From contig NZ_JANL01000014.1 in the NCBI RefSeq assembly GCF_000585255.1, forward strand, positions 38,303 through 102,302: 64,000 nt of DNA, written 5' to 3'. Each line of letters starts with the position of its first letter. The stretch's first letter is position 1. This DNA comes from Alkalibacterium sp. AK22. GTDB taxonomy: Bacteria > Bacillota > Bacilli > Lactobacillales > Carnobacteriaceae_A. Shown here in pieces: positions 29,777-37,412 of this stretch. The notes beneath the pieces were generated by a model that had not been told where the DNA came from, ran no database searches, and saw only the letters and a list, made by a program, of their open reading frames with translations. Both the position numbers and the translations under genes were made by a program.

Positions 29777-29878
29777 AAAAAACCGCCCGTTGGGTTAACA
29801 GCGGACGGTAAAAAAGGAGTGGCTACGCGCGCTTGGAGGAGTGCACGCAGCCGGAAATAAGTTGGTTGTTGTGGGTAT
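29777..29878 (-). ncRNA. Candidate small RNA 1 (about 100 nt)
   Basis: On the minus strand a -10-like TATACT (29885-29890) is followed by a GC-rich hairpin (29821-29852; GGCTGCGTGC against GCGCGCGTAGCC) and a terminator (29777-29809; ACCGTCCG against CGGGCGGT, then six T). In each stem the one imperfect pair is G-U if the minus strand is transcribed and A-C if the plus strand is, which favours the minus strand. No known RNA family is recognised and the -35 is weak. Confidence 0.45.
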
Positions 29879-29982
29879 GACTAAAGTATAGACTTTGGAT
29901 ATGAATAAAGTGTGATGTCTTTATGGTGAAAATAAGTTTTTATTCATGTGTACAGAAAGAAAAAATAAAATGTTTTTGAATC

Positions 29983-30019
29983 AAAAAAAGCCCGCTTTTT
30001 CCTCTAGAAAAAGCGGGCG
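29983..30019 (-). terminator. Minus-strand terminator in the metN-pfpI gap
   Basis: GCCCGCTTTTTC, loop TAGA, GGAAAAAGCGGGC, then seven T on the minus strand. It lies 235 nt after the pfpI stop, so it may end pfpI or a short RNA starting near 30040. Confidence 0.85.
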
Positions 30020-30027
30020 GGGGAGAT

Positions 30028-30042
30028 AAGACATAATGTCTT
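30028..30042. promoter_or_regulatory. Palindrome AAGACATAATGTCTT beside a minus-strand TATAAT
   Basis: A perfect 7-1-7 palindrome directly downstream of ATTATA (30044-30049; TATAAT on the minus strand). It could be an operator overlapping a start point, or the 5' hairpin of a short RNA ending at 29983. Confidence 0.4.
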
Positions 30043-30254
30043 CATTATATTTGAGAGTATGTTATTCAATCAGGGGAGAAAGAATAGAATCTCAAACACT
30101 TCTTTTCAAGACTCAAGGATGTCTCGGGGGATAATCCTTCAGCCTTTTGGGGAGAAAAGAATCGTGTACTAAATTTCCACATAAGTTAGTGTACCAGATT
30201 GTATCACCGCAGTCCTTAAAATTAGTTAAACATTCAGCCGTATAAAATGAAAAT

Positions 30255-30773
30255 TTACTCACTAAGGGCATTGACCATAGCCTGGTTAAATGCAGGCAAG
30301 TCGTCTGGTGTGCGGCTGGAGATAAGCCCGGAATCATCAATCACGACTTCTTTGTCATGGAAGTGAGCGCCGGCATTTTTAAGATCTACCGCAACTTGTT
30401 TAACGGCTGTGATATCTTTACCTTTGACGACTTCAGCATTGATCAGCAACTGAGGACCATGACAGATAGAAAAGATTGGTTTTTTGTGATCGGAAAAGGC
30501 CTTGGTGAACGCCAAAAAACGGTCATCTTTACGTAGCTGATCAGGTGAAAAACCACCCGGAATCAGTAAAGCGTCGAAGTTATCGGGAGAGACTTCGTCA
30601 ATACTTTTATCTATTTTAACTGAGGCCGTTCCTTTTTTGCCGTCCACTGTTTCTCCAGCTTCAAAACCGATCGTTGTGACGGCATGCCCTGCCTTCTCCA
30701 GTTCTTCTTTGGGGGAGGTGAATTCGACGTCTTCGAACAGTTTGGTAATGACTACAGCAACTTGCTTGCTCAT
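30255..30773 (-). CDS. DJ-1/PfpI family protein
   Basis: 172 residues, class-I glutamine-amidotransferase-like fold. The nucleophile Cys is in the elbow SICHGPQLLINA, with Glu in the N-terminal FEDVEFTSP and His following the Cys. Relatives (Bacillus YfkM, PfpI) are stress proteins with glyoxalase or deglycase activity. AAGGAGG precedes the ATG. The divergent neighbour is methylglyoxal synthase, which would fit a role in handling reactive aldehydes; that link is inference. Confidence 0.9.
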   Translation of the reverse strand: MSKQVAVVITKLFEDVEFTSPKEELEKAGHAVTTIGFEAGETVDGKKGTASVKIDKSIDEVSPDNFDALLIPGGFSPDQLRKDDRFLAFTKAFSDHKKPIFSICHGPQLLINAEVVKGKDITAVKQVAVDLKNAGAHFHDKEVVIDDSGLISSRTPDDLPAFNQAMVNALSE

Positions 30774-30943
30774 ATTATTATTTCCTCCTTATAGTTGATC
30801 TGCTAACAGTGTATCGGTTGAAAATGGCAGTATCAAGTGAAACGATTGCTTGCTTGTAAGAGTCGATTTTTTTATAAGCTGATCTTTATTCGTTTATGTT
30901 ATGATAAAAAAAATAAGCCCTTTCAAGGAGGATGATCGTCTTG

Positions 30944-31366
30944 ATGAATATAGCACTTATTGCGCACGACAAGAAAAAGGCTGACATAGTCAAGCTGGCT
31001 CATGCGTATAAACCGATTTTATCCAAGCACCATTTGTTCGCCACTGGGACGACCGGAAAACGGATAGCCGAGGAAACTGGACTGGACGTGCACCGCTTTA
31101 AATCCGGACCACTAGGTGGCGATCAGCAAATCGGGGCCTACATATCCGACAATAAAATGGATCTGGTCATTTTTATCAGGGATCCATTAACTGCCCAAGC
31201 ACACGAACCGGATATTTCAGCTTTGTTGAGATTGTGTGATGTCTACGAAATCCCGTTGGCAACCAATCAGGGTTCGGCGGAGGTTCTACTCAGAGGACTG
31301 GATGCCGGTTTTTACAGCTGGCGGGAGGTCTCCAGAGGTGAAGACAGGGATACATTACATTTTTAA
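30944..31366 (+). CDS. mgsA: Methylglyoxal synthase
   Basis: Converts dihydroxyacetone phosphate to methylglyoxal and phosphate. N-terminus [12 protein letters not shown], phosphate-binding segment ATGTTGKRI, and catalytic Asp region [14 protein letters not shown] followed by [15 protein letters not shown] are all typical. ATG at 30944 is chosen; the in-frame ATG at 30932 abuts the AAGGAGG with no spacer and cannot be used well. The protein is 140 residues. A small membrane protein gene begins 13 nt after its stop. Confidence 0.95.
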   Translation: MNIALIAHDKKKADIVKLAHAYKPILSKHHLFATGTTGKRIAEETGLDVHRFKSGPLGGDQQIGAYISDNKMDLVIFIRDPLTAQAHEPDISALLRLCDVYEIPLATNQGSAEVLLRGLDAGFYSWREVSRGEDRDTLHF

Positions 31367-31379
31367 GTGAGGCGATAGT

Positions 31380-31574
31380 ATGCTGCTGATTATCGGGCTG
31401 ATTCTGCTGGCCTATGGTTATGCTATATATTCAGGTGATGGAAAGAGCAGAAAGAAAACGGGTAAGGCTTATGGACGGGCCTTTCCGGAAGGTTTTGACC
31501 GGCTGCATAGATTAGCCGGTATGCTGCTGATTCTTATGGGCTTGCTGCTGGCTCTAGCCTATTTCATTATCTAA
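31380..31574 (+). CDS. Small membrane protein, 64 residues
   Basis: Two hydrophobic segments (LLIIGLILLAYGYAIYSG near the N-terminus, GMLLILMGLLLALAYFII at the C-terminus) flank a basic stretch SRKKTGKAYGRAF. GAGGCGATAGT precedes the ATG, and it is 13 nt downstream of mgsA, so it is likely co-transcribed. No function recognised. Confidence 0.75.
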   Translation: MLLIIGLILLAYGYAIYSGDGKSRKKTGKAYGRAFPEGFDRLHRLAGMLLILMGLLLALAYFII

Positions 31575-31625
31575 ATAATTTGCCCGGATGAACGGGTTCA
31601 TTTGATTAAAGAGAGGATGGAAATT

Positions 31626-32744
31626 ATGATTATTGGAGTGCCGAAAGAAATCAAAAACAACGAGTACCGTGTGGCTTTGACCCCTTTTAATGTTAAACGC
31701 CTGCTTGACCATGGTCACAGTGTCTTGATTGAAGCAGGAGCTGGAGAAGGAAGTGGGTTTGATGATGACATGTATGCCGAGCAAGGAGCAGAACTTGCCG
31801 ATTCTGCTGAACACGTATGGGCGGAAGCGGAAATGATTATGAAAGTCAAAGAACCTCAGCCTGAGGAGTACCGGTTCTTCAGGAAAGGACTCACCTTGTT
31901 TACCTACTTGCACTTGTCGGCAGAGCCTGAGCTGACTGAGGCGTTGATCGAAAATGAAGTCACAGCGATTGGCTACGAAACAGTTGTCAAAGACGGCAAA
32001 CTGCCTTTATTGACACCGATGAGTGAGGTAGCCGGTAGAATGTCTGTCCAGATTGGTGCTCATTATTTAGAGAAGCATTCCGGTGGTGCAGGCGTTCTTC
32101 TAGGGGGTGTTCCGGGAGTAGAACGCGGGACAGTCACTATTCTTGGAGGCGGTGTGGCCGGAGAAAATGCTGCCCGAATGGCAATCGGGATGAGAGCTAA
32201 TGTGACTATCATCGAACTGAATTCAGAGCGCATGCGCGAGCTCATTCGCCTTTTCGGGAGTAGCGTTCAGACACTGGCATCGACGCCTTCCAACATTGAA
32301 AAAGCGGTGCTCCAGTCGGATCTAGTGATAGGGGCTGTGCTTATTCCCGGCCGAAAAGCGCCCAAGTTGGTGAGCGAAGATATAATCAAACGGATGAATA
32401 AAGGTTCAGTTATTGTTGATATCGCCATCGATCAGGGAGGGAATTTTGACACAATCGACCACCCGACCACACATGATGAACCGGTTATCGAAAAGCATGG
32501 GGTTGTGCACTATGCCGTAGCCAATATTCCTGGTTCAGTACCAAAGACTGCAACACTGGCCTTAACTAATGATACGGTTCGTTATGCGCTGCAGCTGGCA
32601 GACAAGGGAGTCGAAACGGCGATTCATCAGAGCCCCGAACTGGCATCCGGCGTGAATGTCTATGCTGGTAGGATCACGAATGAGGCGGTTGCAGGAGATT
32701 TGAATTATCCATATAGTCCTCTGGGAGATCTGGTGGGCGTATAG
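31626..32744 (+). CDS. ald: Alanine dehydrogenase
   Basis: NAD-dependent conversion of L-alanine to pyruvate and ammonia. N-terminus [20 protein letters not shown], substrate residues in this block, the glycine-rich NAD motif [16 protein letters not shown] near 169-184 and the conserved VAIDQGG region. 372 residues is normal. ATG at 31626 behind GAGAGGA is preferred. It is followed by a terminator. Confidence 0.95.
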   Translation: MIIGVPKEIKNNEYRVALTPFNVKRLLDHGHSVLIEAGAGEGSGFDDDMYAEQGAELADSAEHVWAEAEMIMKVKEPQPEEYRFFRKGLTLFTYLHLSAEPELTEALIENEVTAIGYETVVKDGKLPLLTPMSEVAGRMSVQIGAHYLEKHSGGAGVLLGGVPGVERGTVTILGGGVAGENAARMAIGMRANVTIIELNSERMRELIRLFGSSVQTLASTPSNIEKAVLQSDLVIGAVLIPGRKAPKLVSEDIIKRMNKGSVIVDIAIDQGGNFDTIDHPTTHDEPVIEKHGVVHYAVANIPGSVPKTATLALTNDTVRYALQLADKGVETAIHQSPELASGVNVYAGRITNEAVAGDLNYPYSPLGDLVGV

Positions 32745-32750
32745 TAGGAA

Positions 32751-32790
32751 AAAAGGTTTCGTGCAGAAGACTTTTCTGCGCGAAACCTTT
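32751..32790 (+). terminator. Terminator after ald
   Basis: AAAGGTTTCG-GCAGAA...TTCTGC-CGAAACCTTT, a long hairpin with one T/G internal mismatch. Confidence 0.85.
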
Positions 32791-32827
32791 AATATTAGCA
32801 GGCCGTTCTCTTGGCTCCCTGAAATAG

Positions 32828-33049
32828 TCAGCGGTCTTTCAGCCGACTACCGCCCCTAGGCGTAAAGGAATAGTATTTAAAGCACCAGAGAGCGCTCAAA
32901 CCGATAAGTATATAAACGATTCGGGTTCCCCACTGTTCGGCGTCGCCTAACAGGATTTCTACAAAATCGAAGCCGAACAACCCAATAAGCAGCAAGTGAA
33001 TACCGCCAATAATCAGGATTGTCAGTGCTGCACGGTCAATTATTTTCAA
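32828..33049 (-). CDS. DUF378 family membrane protein (YuzA-like)
   Basis: 73 residues from a TTG start with GAGGAGG 7 nt upstream. The sequence IDRAALTILIIGGIHLLLIG...RIVYILIGLSALWCF is the DUF378 pattern of two helices separated by a short polar loop. Function unknown; found widely in Firmicutes. It is convergent with ald and divergent from fhs. Confidence 0.8.
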   Translation of the reverse strand: MKIIDRAALTILIIGGIHLLLIGLFGFDFVEILLGDAEQWGTRIVYILIGLSALWCFKYYSFTPRGGSRLKDR

Positions 33050-33197
33050 AAAAATTCCTCCTCTACGTTCGTATAGTCTTATGATACGAAATTTGCACAT
33101 AAAAGTCGATGGTTTCTCCTTTTAGCTCAGAATAAATTTCAGGTCAATAAGGGCTGAATAAAAAAGATTTTGACCAGGCTAGGGGAGCTGACTGTGT

Positions 33198-33203
33198 TAT
33201 ACT
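33198..33203 (+). promoter_or_regulatory. Extended -10 promoter of the fhs operon
   Basis: TGT-TATACT is an extended -10. The start point would be near 33210, exactly where the paired GTAAG/GCCGG elements of the leader begin. Confidence 0.55.
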
Positions 33204-33209
33204 GAAAAA

Positions 33210-33275
33210 GTAAGCGCCGGTCATTTCAGAAACCACTTACATTCCGGCACTGACATCTGTAGAACAACTACAAAC
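33210..33275 (+). other. Structured 5' leader of fhs, possible pseudoknot
   Basis: GTAAG (33210-33214) can pair with CTTAC (33236-33240) and GCCGG (33216-33220) with CCGGC (33244-33248); the pairings interleave as in an H-type pseudoknot. A TGTAG/CTACA hairpin follows just before AGGAGG (33278-33283). It matches no riboswitch known to me; chance pairing of 5-mers is possible. Confidence 0.35.
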
Positions 33276-33289
33276 CAGGAGGTACAGTG

Positions 33290-34960
33290 ATGGTAAAACG
33301 TGATATCGAAATAGCTCAGGAAGCAGATATGCATCCAATCGAAGCAGTAGCTTCTAAGTTAGGGATAGAAGACGATGCTCTGGAGTTTTACGGCAAGTAC
33401 AAGGCTAAAGTCAACTTTGATGCTTTACATAACAGGCAGGGCGATGAGGGTAAGCTTATTTTAGTGACAGCCATCAACCCGACCCCGGCAGGTGAAGGGA
33501 AAACCACAACATCAGTCGGCCTGGGAGATGCCTTGCAGAAACTAGGCAAGAAAGCAGCTATTGCTCTGCGGGAACCGTCACTGGGACCTGTATTTGGTAT
33601 GAAAGGGGGCGCAGCTGGCGGAGGATATGCCCAGGTCATCCCAATGGAAGACATCAATCTGCATTTCACAGGGGACATCCATGCAATCGGCGCAGCTAAC
33701 AACCTAGTAGCAGCTATGATCGATAATCATATTTATCAGGGCAACGAGTTGAATATCGATCCCAGACGTGTCACCTGGCGCCGCGCATTGGATATGAACG
33801 ACCGTCAACTGCGGTCAATCGTCAGCGGAATCGGTGCCCGAACAAATGGAATGCCCAGAGAAGACGGTTTTGATATTACGGTAGCCTCTGAAATCATGGC
33901 TGTTTTGTGCCTGTCAGACTCTCTGCAACAGATGAAAGACAAGTTGAGACGCTGCCTTATCGGCTATACGTTTGATAATGAGCCGGTCACTTTAGGAGAA
34001 ATCAGGGCAGAAGGGGCAGTATCTGCCTTGCTGAAAGATGCTCTCAAGCCGAATCTGGTCCAGACGTTAGAGCAGACTCCGGTCTTTATTCACGGAGGAC
34101 CTTTTGCCAATATTGCTCATGGATGCAACAGCTTGCTGGCTACCAAGATGGCACTGGCCCATGCGGACTATGTCGTGACAGAAGCCGGATTTGGTGCAGA
34201 CCTGGGGGCTGAAAAGTTCATCGACATCAAATGCCGGATGGGCGGCTTAAAGCCGGACGCGGTTGTAGTGGTCGCCACAATCCGTGCGCTTAAAATGCAC
34301 GGCGGTGTCAGTAAGGCAGACCTGTCTGCAGAAAATACAGACGCGCTTAAAAGAGGACTGCCTAATTTGCTTAAACATATCGAAAATATTCAGCAGACCT
34401 TCTCATTGCCAGCAGTTGTCGCTATCAATGCCTTCCCTGGTGATACACAGGAAGAATTGAGTGTCCTCAAGCAGGCTATTGAAGAAACTGGAAGCCAAGT
34501 CGTTCAGTCAGATGTCTGGGCTGAAGGTGGGGCTGGGGGTATGGAACTGGCCAAAGAAGTCATCCGCTTGACTGAAACAGTCTCAGATTTGAGTTATGCC
34601 TATGAGCTGAGTGATTCAATAGAAGAAAAAGTAGAAAAAATTGTTCAGTCGGTTTATGGAGGGCGCGGTACGGAGTGGAGCAAAAAAGCGAGGAATATGG
34701 CTGGACGACTGGAAAAATTAGGCTACGGGAATCTGCCGATTTGCATGGCAAAGACCCAGTATTCCCTTTCTGATACAGCAACTGCCCTTGGACGGCCAAC
34801 TGACTTTACGGTCAATGTCAGAGATTTGACGGTATCTGCCGGAGCGGGCTTTATTGTTGTGCTGACCGGTAATATCATGCGGATGCCAGGTCTTCCGAAA
34901 CAGCCTGCAGCTGAGCAAGTGGATGTGGATGAACAGGGTAAAATCTCTGGACTATTTTAA
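33290..34960 (+). CDS. fhs: Formate-tetrahydrofolate ligase
   Basis: ATP-dependent joining of formate to THF, giving 10-formyl-THF for purine and formyl-Met-tRNA synthesis. 556 residues with the N-terminal [20 protein letters not shown], the P-loop [18 protein letters not shown] near 66-83 and the [15 protein letters not shown] block near 300, all diagnostic. ATG at 33290 with AGGAGG 6 nt upstream is preferred to GTG at 33287. Its stop codon overlaps the ribosome binding site of fchA; the two are clearly co-transcribed. Confidence 0.97.
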   Translation: MVKRDIEIAQEADMHPIEAVASKLGIEDDALEFYGKYKAKVNFDALHNRQGDEGKLILVTAINPTPAGEGKTTTSVGLGDALQKLGKKAAIALREPSLGPVFGMKGGAAGGGYAQVIPMEDINLHFTGDIHAIGAANNLVAAMIDNHIYQGNELNIDPRRVTWRRALDMNDRQLRSIVSGIGARTNGMPREDGFDITVASEIMAVLCLSDSLQQMKDKLRRCLIGYTFDNEPVTLGEIRAEGAVSALLKDALKPNLVQTLEQTPVFIHGGPFANIAHGCNSLLATKMALAHADYVVTEAGFGADLGAEKFIDIKCRMGGLKPDAVVVVATIRALKMHGGVSKADLSAENTDALKRGLPNLLKHIENIQQTFSLPAVVAINAFPGDTQEELSVLKQAIEETGSQVVQSDVWAEGGAGGMELAKEVIRLTETVSDLSYAYELSDSIEEKVEKIVQSVYGGRGTEWSKKARNMAGRLEKLGYGNLPICMAKTQYSLSDTATALGRPTDFTVNVRDLTVSAGAGFIVVLTGNIMRMPGLPKQPAAEQVDVDEQGKISGLF

Positions 34961-34972
34961 GGAGGAAGCACG

Positions 34973-35644
34973 GTGAACGAACTGACAATCGAAAGCTACC
35001 TGACTGAACTGGGTAAGAAAGACGGAACACCAGGGGGTGGGAGTGCAGCGGCCTATGTTGCTTCAATGAGTGCTGCCCTTCTCCGTATGGTAGCTGATAT
35101 CCAAAAAGACAAAAAAACATATGCAGATCAGGCAGAGAGTTTGGGTGAAACACTGGAAAAAGCGCAGCAGCTAGTGCACGCTTTCCAGCAGCTGGCTAAA
35201 GATGATGCGGTGGCTTTCGAGCCGGTGCTTTTAGCTTATAAGCTGCCTAAAGAAACACCTGAAGAAAAGGCAAAACGAAAAAAAGCGGTCGAAGAGGCTA
35301 TCCAAGGTGCCGCTCAGCCACCTCTTCTGATGCTGGAAAAAAGTCATGAACTCATCGATCTGATTGATGAGCTGGTCAGTGTCCGAATGAAAGGAACAAT
35401 CGTCAATGATTTAATGGTGTCGGTTCTGTTTGTATCAACGGTGCTGGAAACGGCAGTGCTGAACGTCACAATCAATACCCGTCTGCTGGAAGATGCGTCC
35501 GTACGTGCTGAACTGGAAGATAAGGCACAAGCATGTCTAAAGAGCGGCCGAGAGCGCGTAAGCATCCTGAAACGTGCGATTCAGCATTTTCTTGAGCAGG
35601 ATAAGTGGCCAGATGAGGGTCACGATGCATCTTCAGGCGCATAA
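34973..35644 (+). CDS. fchA: Methenyltetrahydrofolate cyclohydrolase (FTCD/FchA family)
   Basis: 223-residue helical protein of the formiminotransferase-cyclodeaminase C-terminal family. The N-terminal TPGGGSAAAYVASMSAALLRMV (residues 20-41) is the hallmark, and the NVTINTRLLEDA region near 166-177 matches the second conserved block. Stand-alone members (FchA of purinolytic clostridia and methylotrophs) hydrolyse 5,10-methenyl-THF to 10-formyl-THF. It starts at GTG 34973 with GGAGG overlapping the fhs stop. No histidine or purine degradation genes are present, so it is placed in one-carbon flow between fhs and folD. Confidence 0.88.
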   Translation: MNELTIESYLTELGKKDGTPGGGSAAAYVASMSAALLRMVADIQKDKKTYADQAESLGETLEKAQQLVHAFQQLAKDDAVAFEPVLLAYKLPKETPEEKAKRKKAVEEAIQGAAQPPLLMLEKSHELIDLIDELVSVRMKGTIVNDLMVSVLFVSTVLETAVLNVTINTRLLEDASVRAELEDKAQACLKSGRERVSILKRAIQHFLEQDKWPDEGHDASSGA

Positions 35645-35678
35645 AAAGCAGGGATGAAATTAACAACGGAGGCAGTTT

Positions 35679-36530
35679 ATGACTAGAGAACTCAAAGGAA
35701 AACCCGTAGCCAAAGCATTGCTGGAAAAGGCAGAACAAACAGTTGAAGACCTCAAAAAAATCGATTGTAACCCGACGCTTGCTATCGTCCGTGTCGGAGA
35801 CGATCAGTCTTCGATTTCTTATGAGAATGCGGCAATCAAAACCATGAATAAGGCAGGAATACGTGTTGAGCCGGTCGTTTTTGAAGCCACAGCGAAAAGA
35901 TCAGAAGTAATGACGGCCATTGAAGCACTGAACCAAAATTCGGAAGTGCACGGGATTTTGGTGATGCAGCCGCTGCCGGATACGCTCTCCCGCAATGATG
36001 TAGCCCGGTGCTTGAATCCGAACAAGGACATCGACGGATTGACCCCTGAAAATCTGGGGCGTGTAGTGGAGGATGACTCAACAACACTGGTTCCCAGTAC
36101 ACCTAGAGCTGTTATGGCTCTCCTGGAATATTACGGTATTTCAGTCGAGGGGAAGGATGTCTGCGTTATAGGCAGCAGCCCGGTCGTCGGCAAGCCGCTG
36201 TCGATTATGCTGCTGAATGAGGAAGCAACGGTTTCAAATGTCCACATCAAAACCAAAGACATTCGGCGTTATACATGTGACGCAGACATCGTGATCTCAG
36301 CAACCGGAGCAGTGGAGCTGGTCAGGGCTGAACACATCAAAGCAGGTGCAGTAGTGATTGATGTCGGTTTTGGATACAAAAACGGCAAGCCAGTCGGAGA
36401 TATCAAATACGATGAAGTATTTGAAAAAGCCGGAGCCGTCACGCCGGTGCCCGGTGGAGTCGGGTCAATCACGACAGCCGTACTGGCTGAACAGGTCGCA
36501 CAAGCTGCTTGGAATCAGTGCGCAGACTAA
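35679..36530 (+). CDS. folD: FolD-family methylene-THF dehydrogenase lacking cyclohydrolase residues
   Basis: 283 residues, clearly FolD family: VMQPLPD near 95-101, NKDIDGLTPENLG (Asp119 retained), CVIGSSPVVGKP, and PVPGGVGSIT. Aligned without gaps on VG...Y...GI, the catalytic Lys four residues after Tyr48 (YVxxK in E. coli, Lys54) is Ala52, and the LVQLPLP Gln is Met96. These two residues are needed for cyclohydrolase action. In the NADP site, Arg of GRS is Ser and the following Ser is Ile (NVHIKT), as in NAD-preferring relatives. I infer a monofunctional dehydrogenase working with the FchA encoded before it. CGGAGG precedes the ATG. Confidence 0.85.
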   Translation: MTRELKGKPVAKALLEKAEQTVEDLKKIDCNPTLAIVRVGDDQSSISYENAAIKTMNKAGIRVEPVVFEATAKRSEVMTAIEALNQNSEVHGILVMQPLPDTLSRNDVARCLNPNKDIDGLTPENLGRVVEDDSTTLVPSTPRAVMALLEYYGISVEGKDVCVIGSSPVVGKPLSIMLLNEEATVSNVHIKTKDIRRYTCDADIVISATGAVELVRAEHIKAGAVVIDVGFGYKNGKPVGDIKYDEVFEKAGAVTPVPGGVGSITTAVLAEQVAQAAWNQCAD

Positions 36531-36573
36531 ACTACGCCTAGACGTAAAAGAACAAGGATGAAGGAGGAAGGTC

Positions 36574-37146
36574 ATGAGCAAAGAAACTTTACGCAAAAGC
36601 ATGCTACTGTCACTTGAAGAAATAAGCTGGTTCAACCGCAATCGAATCGAGAATGACCTGCTGGACCACTTGTTTGAATCATCGCTCTGGGAGCAAGCGG
36701 TTAGTATCGGAGTCACTGTCTCAAGTCCAAGAGAGTGGGACACCCGGACCATTATTGAAAAAGCTTGGGAAGAGGACAAATATGTTTGTGTACCTAAATC
36801 TATTCATGACTCCAAAGCCCTGCATTTTTACAAACTAACCTCCTTTAAGCAGCTGGAAAAAGGCTATTTTGGCCTGGAAGAACCTGTGCCGGACAAAACT
36901 GTCCGCTGTCAGAAGGCAGATATGGACTTGTTGATTGTTCCTGGTCTTATTTTTAACCGTCAAGGCTTTCGGATTGGGTACGGCGGTGGGTACTTTGACC
37001 GCTTCCTCAAGGACTTTCACGGGCGTACAGTCTCGCTGCTTCACAGCAGTCAGCTTGTCAACACCTTTGAGGCGGAAGAACATGATGTGCCGGTGGATTA
37101 CCTTATCACCGAAGAGGGACTGTTACAAACGGACAGCCCGTTTTGA
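36574..37146 (+). CDS. ygfA: 5-formyltetrahydrofolate cyclo-ligase
   Basis: ATP-dependent recycling of 5-formyl-THF to 5,10-methenyl-THF. 190 residues; the signature PGLIFNRQGFRIGYGGGYFDRF lies near 124-145, and the N-terminal KETLRKSMLLSL segment carries the ATP-binding basic residues. It is 43 nt after folD, with GGAGGAAGG before the ATG, as fourth gene of the one-carbon operon. Confidence 0.94.
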   Translation: MSKETLRKSMLLSLEEISWFNRNRIENDLLDHLFESSLWEQAVSIGVTVSSPREWDTRTIIEKAWEEDKYVCVPKSIHDSKALHFYKLTSFKQLEKGYFGLEEPVPDKTVRCQKADMDLLIVPGLIFNRQGFRIGYGGGYFDRFLKDFHGRTVSLLHSSQLVNTFEAEEHDVPVDYLITEEGLLQTDSPF

Positions 37147-37158
37147 CTGAATAGCCTA

Positions 37159-37187
37159 TTGAGTATTCAGGCATACTAACTTATAAT
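37159..37187 (+). promoter_or_regulatory. Sigma-A promoter of the folT riboswitch transcript
   Basis: TTGAGT, 17-nt spacer, TATAAT. Transcription would begin near 37194, just before the THF aptamer. Confidence 0.75.
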
Positions 37188-37194
37188 GAAAAAG

Positions 37195-37292
37195 GAAAAA
37201 GAGTAAGGAAAGAACGTTAAGTGCTAGAAGGATGGGATGTTGCCTCTAGACGAAAAAACGGTAGTTTTGCGATTCTTTCCTGCATCCGCTTT
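37195..37292 (+). ncRNA. Tetrahydrofolate (THF) riboswitch
   Basis: Matches the folT-type THF aptamer: GGAAAGAA (37207-37214) pairs with TTCTTTCC (37273-37280); the conserved core GTTAAGTG is at 37216-37223; CTAGA/TCTAG is the next stem enclosing GGATGGGATGTTG; ACGAA follows; and the 3' element TGCATCCGC (37281-37289) can form the known pseudoknot with the GGATG loop. It lies directly upstream of folT. Confidence 0.88.
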
Positions 37293-37318
37293 AAAACTGA
37301 ATAGTTTTTTAGTGAGGA

Positions 37319-37402
37319 CTCTTTAATTTTACCGGAGCTGCCGTATCCGGTTGAATGACTTCTTTTGATCAACGTATCAAAGAAGATTAAAAATTAAAGG
37401 AG
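37319..37402 (+). promoter_or_regulatory. Expression platform sequestering the folT ribosome binding site
   Basis: CTCTTTAATTTT (37319-37330) is complementary, with one bulge, to AAAATTAAAGGAG (37390-37402), which contains the AAGGAG of folT. Two hairpins lie inside (ACCGGA/TCCGGT at 37331-37351; CTTCTTTTGAT/ATCAAAGAAG at about 37359-37385). There is no T-run, so control is probably of translation. Confidence 0.6.
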
Positions 37403-37412
37403 ATCTTCGATT

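Larger units (their letters stand above)
29530..30254. other. 725-bp gene-free region with minus-strand RNA signals
   Basis: No protein gene is supported. It holds, from right to left on the minus strand, a promoter-like element with a palindrome and a terminator (29983-30050), a second promoter/hairpin/terminator unit (29777-29890), and the metNPQ promoter (29581-29609). The part next to pfpI (30060-30254) shows nothing clear. Confidence 0.6.

Noticed and set aside
29530..29780. SAM riboswitch or Met T-box upstream of metNPQ
   Set aside because: No S-box core or T-box sequence (TGGNACCGCG) on the minus strand, and the promoter lies too close to the gene.
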